Shown here piece by piece: positions 60,569 to 64,000 of a stretch of DNA of 64,000 bases. The stretch's first letter is position 1, and each line of letters opens with the position of its first letter. The notes beneath the pieces are model-generated. The model worked only from the letters and a program-made list of their open reading frames with translations, did not search any database and was not told where the DNA came from. A program made the position numbers and the translations under genes. Origin of the DNA: Calonectria ilicicola (lineage: Eukaryota; Ascomycota; Sordariomycetes; Hypocreales; Nectriaceae); contig CP085826.1 of NCBI GenBank assembly GCA_020809705.1, positions 7,688,001 through 7,752,000 on the forward strand. The letters run 5' to 3'.

Positions 60569-61570
60569 CTACTCCAAACCTGTCCACTTCAGAGACTCAG
60601 TCCACAGCCTCTCTGCCTTCTTCGTATCGTAGGCATAAGAGCCATATCCTGGTGTGAATACACCAGAAGTAGGGTCCCAAGGTTTGGTTATTTGGCAGTC
60701 TTCCAAATACTTTCCGCCTTGGCCTTCCAAGGCCTTGCTTATGGCAGCCCACACACTCGTCGCCGCACCTTGCTCAGGATTCTTGAAGATAGTTGCCAGA
60801 TAAGGATCAGTGGTAAGTCTATGCTGCGCGTCATCTGGCAAGTGCTGCGGCAGGTTTGTTTGAACTGCACCGGGCTGGACACTCCATGCATGGATCTGCT
60901 TCTCGCCATATCGTCGTTCGATTTCGTTTGCAGTCCAAAGATTTGCAGTCTTACTGGCTCCATACGCGGCGCCGGCATCATACCCTTTCTCGAAATTGAC
61001 ATCCTCAAAGTTGACTTCGGCGAATCGATGGGCAACCGAGGACAACATGACAACTCGAGAATTATATTCAGGCGTCGCACCATTCAGTAAGGCAGGCTGA
61101 AGGAGGTTGAATAAAAGGAAATGAGCAAGGTGATTGGTTCCAAATTGGGTCTCGAAGCCATCTTTTGTCCGACCTTCCGGGGGTGCCATTACTCCTGCGT
61201 TGCAAATCAGGAGATTTAAACTCTTATTTTTGGACAAGAATTCAGAAGCGCAGGAGCGAACACTTTGCAGCGAATCAAGATCAAGTTCGAGGAGATGACC
61301 CCGATCACTGCTCAAAAGTTCTCCGAGAGCAGCTTGTGCCTTCTCCAGGTTGCGAGCTGTGGCGTACACTGTCATTCCTGCGAGGTGAAGAGCCTTTGCA
61401 GTCTCGATACCGATGCCAGACGAGCAACCAGTGACGAAGGCAATTTTTCCTCGCATTTTATCATCAAGGCCTTCGTCTAAAATGATCTGCTTTGCAGTTG
61501 GTCGAAGATCTCCAGGGCCATTTGGCGTTTGATGGACTTTTTCATATCGAGTCGTCATTTTTGCGGACAA
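60569..61570 (-). CDS. Short-chain dehydrogenase/reductase
   Basis: This 333-residue single-exon protein (or 329 from the fifth codon) is a classical-type SDR. The dinucleotide loop is VTGCSSGIG near residue 47, NAG is in LLICNAGVMAPP, the catalytic Ser is in VVMLSSVAH, and the YxxxK pair is YGASK. The PG block is VQPGAVQTNL. An N-terminal extension of about 40 residues precedes the fold, as in WW-domain oxidoreductase and retinol-dehydrogenase-like fungal proteins. It would oxidise or reduce a carbonyl/hydroxyl with NAD(P). ATAR after the second strand contains an Arg that favours NADP. Its neighbours suggest metabolite tailoring. Confidence 0.92.
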   Translation of the reverse strand: MSAKMTTRYEKVHQTPNGPGDLRPTAKQIILDEGLDDKMRGKIAFVTGCSSGIGIETAKALHLAGMTVYATARNLEKAQAALGELLSSDRGHLLELDLDSLQSVRSCASEFLSKNKSLNLLICNAGVMAPPEGRTKDGFETQFGTNHLAHFLLFNLLQPALLNGATPEYNSRVVMLSSVAHRFAEVNFEDVNFEKGYDAGAAYGASKTANLWTANEIERRYGEKQIHAWSVQPGAVQTNLPQHLPDDAQHRLTTDPYLATIFKNPEQGAATSVWAAISKALEGQGGKYLEDCQITKPWDPTSGVFTPGYGSYAYDTKKAERLWTESLKWTGLE

Positions 61571-62171
61571 GCGTGGGGGAAAGTAGAAAACACTGTTGAT
61601 GATGGAAGTTGAAGTACAAGATGGTATGGTTACAAACTAATGGGACCCGAGTCTCATACTTATTTATACTCATTTCCCATGACCTAGGATTTCGTCACTT
61701 GCGCTTTGTCCTAGGAACCAACCACCCGGCGATGCCTTGTCCCGGTATTGCGCAGATTGACACCGAACTGGACCTTCGGTGCAATGAATGATCGGTCCAA
61801 GCTCAAAACGTTTAGTCGAGAACCATCCATGAGATGCTTTATGGAGACATGGGTACAAATAGCTTCATTGTGGGTACAAGCCGTGGCGCTAATGCACCTG
61901 GATGACGGTCGCCCGCCGTCAGTCGCAACGCTAATCCGAAGGTTTGGAACAGTCTTGGCGACTGTCACGCGCTAATGTGCTTGGATTACATTCACTAGCT
62001 GTAACGTTTGGGCTTGGCTTCAAAAACGTGTTGGTGAACATGACTGATCACTACTCATGAGTAAGGCGAATCGGCCTTAGGGGCTAGCTAGCGAGCCTCG
62101 GGGATAGCGGCCTTAAGGGGAGCCATGGTACGAGAGAAGCAGCCATGGATGAGACGTTTCCAACGTTCCGA
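61571..62171. other. Intergenic region, SDR promoter side
   Basis: This spacer lies upstream of the SDR gene and downstream of the CmcJ-like gene. No gene is seen; short overlapping frames lack motifs. Confidence 0.5.
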
Positions 62172-63017
62172 CTATCCGAATACTAAAGCACGGACCTCAA
62201 TGCATTCCCTCGTTTCTGCTACAGTGTGTCTTGTTCTTGGATCATCAAAAGCTGCGTGGGGAAGTCTCCCTCCCCGAACTGCACTGCCAAGTCGCAGGGC
62301 GTCACTATCAAAGCATTCAAGTAGAAGTGCCTCATCATTTCTCATTCCACTCCAGTAAAACCATTTCTGCGCATTATTATAGGAAATCCCAGCTGTCTGA
62401 CCAGAATAGCCGTCTGGGTACTGGTGAGAAATGGGATGGAAATCAGCTTCTTCAAGAGTCGATGAAGAAGCAAAGGCCAATGGAAATGACTCGACTGGCT
62501 TTTTATTCAATGGCCGCCAGACATTGACAATTCGATAGCGGCCAGAGAGTAGCGTCTCCGCGTCTTCTGGAGTGTGCCGTTTCACCCGCTGAACTGCCGA
62601 TACAACGGTTTGGTCGATGTGAACTCGAGTAACTGGATTACGATTTGAGGTCGGGTCAGCGCGGCGGATCGTGTGATCGAAAATCACCACCTTGCAACTC
62701 CCAGGGATATGAGCCAACAACAGCTTTTCGATCTCGGGATAATAGTTTCGCTTCACAAACTCCTCCTGAGACAGGTAGTCATCAAAGCTCGGGAGGTTTG
62801 ATATGAGGAGAACGGCATCGTCATCGAGGTTGACATTATTCTCTCTCCCTCGGAGATCATGTATTAGGACATCCCTTACATCGTCGTGATAGTTACGCTC
62901 AGGAAGTCCATGCGATCTAACAATGTTCACTGGGTCGGAGCCATCTTGCGGCGGTTTAAAAAAGTTCAGCTTTGCGATGACGTCCCCAGAAGGGAATTTC
63001 TGCATGTGCTCTGCCAT
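62172..63017 (-). CDS. CmcJ/AsaB/GA4-desaturase-like oxygenase
   Basis: This single-exon gene encodes 281 residues, normal for the fungal family that includes gibberellin GA4 desaturase, AsaB hydroxylase and NvfI-like enzymes. Typical blocks are VVIFDHTIRR, TRVHIDQT (His-x-Asp, likely iron ligands), GRYRIVNVWRPL and a distal RLPHAAFDDP with the third candidate His. The middle VIHDLRGRE region and the TAGISYNNAQKWFYWSGMRNDE stretch are also characteristic. Members are 2-oxoglutarate/Fe(II)-type oxygenases or desaturases in secondary metabolism. There is no signal peptide. With an ent-kaurene-oxidase-like P450 9 kb away, a terpenoid substrate is worth considering. The family call is firm; the reaction is not known. 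Confidence 0.85.
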   Translation of the reverse strand: MAEHMQKFPSGDVIAKLNFFKPPQDGSDPVNIVRSHGLPERNYHDDVRDVLIHDLRGRENNVNLDDDAVLLISNLPSFDDYLSQEEFVKRNYYPEIEKLLLAHIPGSCKVVIFDHTIRRADPTSNRNPVTRVHIDQTVVSAVQRVKRHTPEDAETLLSGRYRIVNVWRPLNKKPVESFPLAFASSSTLEEADFHPISHQYPDGYSGQTAGISYNNAQKWFYWSGMRNDEALLLECFDSDALRLGSAVRGGRLPHAAFDDPRTRHTVAETRECIEVRALVFG

Positions 63018-63687
63018 TGTGTGTTGGAGACATGAAATGGACTAAATAATTAATGTTGGAATCATGGGAGAGTTTGAAGCGCCTTTATATTCCCCTCGGT
63101 TTCTTAGTGCAACATCGATTAGCCTCAGCTTCGTGGAAGATTAGTAAGAATTGGAGACGGGGTAACTGGCTTACATTCCATGTCGCATATAGTCCTCAAG
63201 TGGCAAAACGGTAATTTATTTTCTTGTTAAAATTATTTTCAGTGGGAATAATTTTAGAATATCAGGTGATAGCCTACGCTTGTGACTACAGCTCAAGCAT
63301 GGAGTGCCAGTGAATTCACCAACGAAATTTGTCAGCCTCCGCTTGGGGGTTGGAGACGTCTCCAATTTGCCAACATCTCCGGGAATAAGAGCATTCTCAT
63401 CATGGAGGAACCCTTTTTCTGGGCATATCTACAGTAAAACAAAAAGAAACAATGACCAAGAGATTATTTCAGGAGTAGCCCGATCAACAAACCTCCTGGT
63501 TGATTCACGGGCCTAACCAAAATAGGTGGACAATAAAATTTGAACATATGCCAGTTTGTGCATACCGACATGTATTGATGCGGCCAGATAAATCTTTGTC
63601 TATTCCATCCGACGGGTTGTTGCACCAGCCTACTCACAGACTATATGGAATGTTGTTTGGGTTTATCCTCTCACGCATGAACAAATT
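63018..63687. promoter_or_regulatory. Divergent promoter region, CmcJ-like gene / MFS-like gene
   Basis: This region separates two genes transcribed away from each other. Short plus-strand frames (63304-63516, 63500-63721) overlap without motifs. No separate gene is seen. Confidence 0.4.
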
Positions 63688-64000
63688 ATGGCGACCGACA
63701 CAATCACAAATCCCCCGTTAGCGGGCGACTCGGAAGGCAGGTCTGGGGTTGAAACTCTTGACCTTGATTTCGAATCCCCCATACCTATACCGATGTTTTC
63801 TCACGAAACATACCCAAACTCGTTGATACGGGACGTGCCTTAACTGAACGTGGCTTTTAAATCGCCACGAGACTGGTCAGTGGGGCGTAAAAACGTCATT
63901 TTATGGACAACCACTGCTGCCACCAACTTTGCATCGTTTGCAGCAAGTTCATACGCCCCTTCAAAGGCAAAAGTTGCCACCAAGTGGTCAGTGAGTGATA
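63688..64000 (+). pseudogene. MFS transporter start, partial at window edge, with in-frame TAA
   Basis: From an ATG at 63688 the frame encodes a polar N-terminus (MATDTITNPPLAGDSEG), reaches TAA at 63841-63843, and continues in the same phase to the window end. After the TAA it reads SPRDWSVGRKNVILWTTTAA and then FASFAASSYAP. That is the usual start of DHA1 MFS transporters (P-x-x-W-S-x-x-R/K-K before helix 1). So one nonsense codon interrupts an otherwise normal start, or translation begins elsewhere. I found no intron of reasonable size that removes the TAA. The rest of the gene is outside the window. If functional, it would fit as an exporter for the tailoring gene group. Confidence 0.5.

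Overview
The window is nuclear DNA of a filamentous ascomycete (Pezizomycotina). The evidence is many 47-65 base introns with GT(A/C)AG-type donors and CTAAC-like branch sites, two Zn2Cys6 regulators, fungal-type glycoside hydrolases, MFS transporters, P450s and an NLR-like NACHT gene. A Eurotiomycete is plausible, but the sequence alone does not fix the genus. Exon coordinates are my own readings of splice signals and reading frame; no alignment or search was run.

Layout. 0-7 kb: type II dehydroquinase, a GT32 glycosyltransferase and a large membrane glycoprotein of unknown function. 7.5-9.9 kb: a four-exon Zn2Cys6 regulator. 12.6-23 kb: a plant-polysaccharide block with GH78 alpha-L-rhamnosidase, GH79 beta-glucuronidase-like enzyme, a divergent sugar transporter and a secreted GH53 endo-galactanase. 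Together these could remove rhamnose, then glucuronic acid, then attack galactan, and import the released sugar. 23.6-25.3 kb: a DHA1-type drug exporter.

26-36.6 kb: a quinate-type neighbourhood with a zinc alcohol dehydrogenase, a small coiled-coil-like protein, a QutR-like AROM-derived repressor, a four-exon RidA protein that simple ORF calling misses, a Zn2Cys6 regulator and a QutB-like quinate/shikimate dehydrogenase. The dehydroquinase at the left edge belongs to the same pathway. A dehydroshikimate dehydratase (QutC) and quinate permease (QutD) were not seen.

36.6-47.4 kb: a decayed, fast-evolving segment. It holds a NACHT-TPR gene split by a single in-frame TAA, a P450 pseudogene with two TAG codons at conserved positions, and copies of an unknown repeated family, two of them in inverted orientation around the NACHT and P450 genes. 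An intron-containing tRNA-Lys(CTT) follows. 48-49.8 kb: a ten-exon seven-helix membrane protein that appears to contain a 3-nt microexon.

52-64 kb: tailoring-type genes: an ent-kaurene-oxidase-like P450, an Osta/TMEM184-type membrane protein, a BAHD-like acyltransferase, an SDR, a CmcJ/AsaB/GA4-desaturase-like oxygenase and the start of an MFS gene carrying an in-frame TAA. No core synthase is visible, so this may be the edge of a natural-product cluster.
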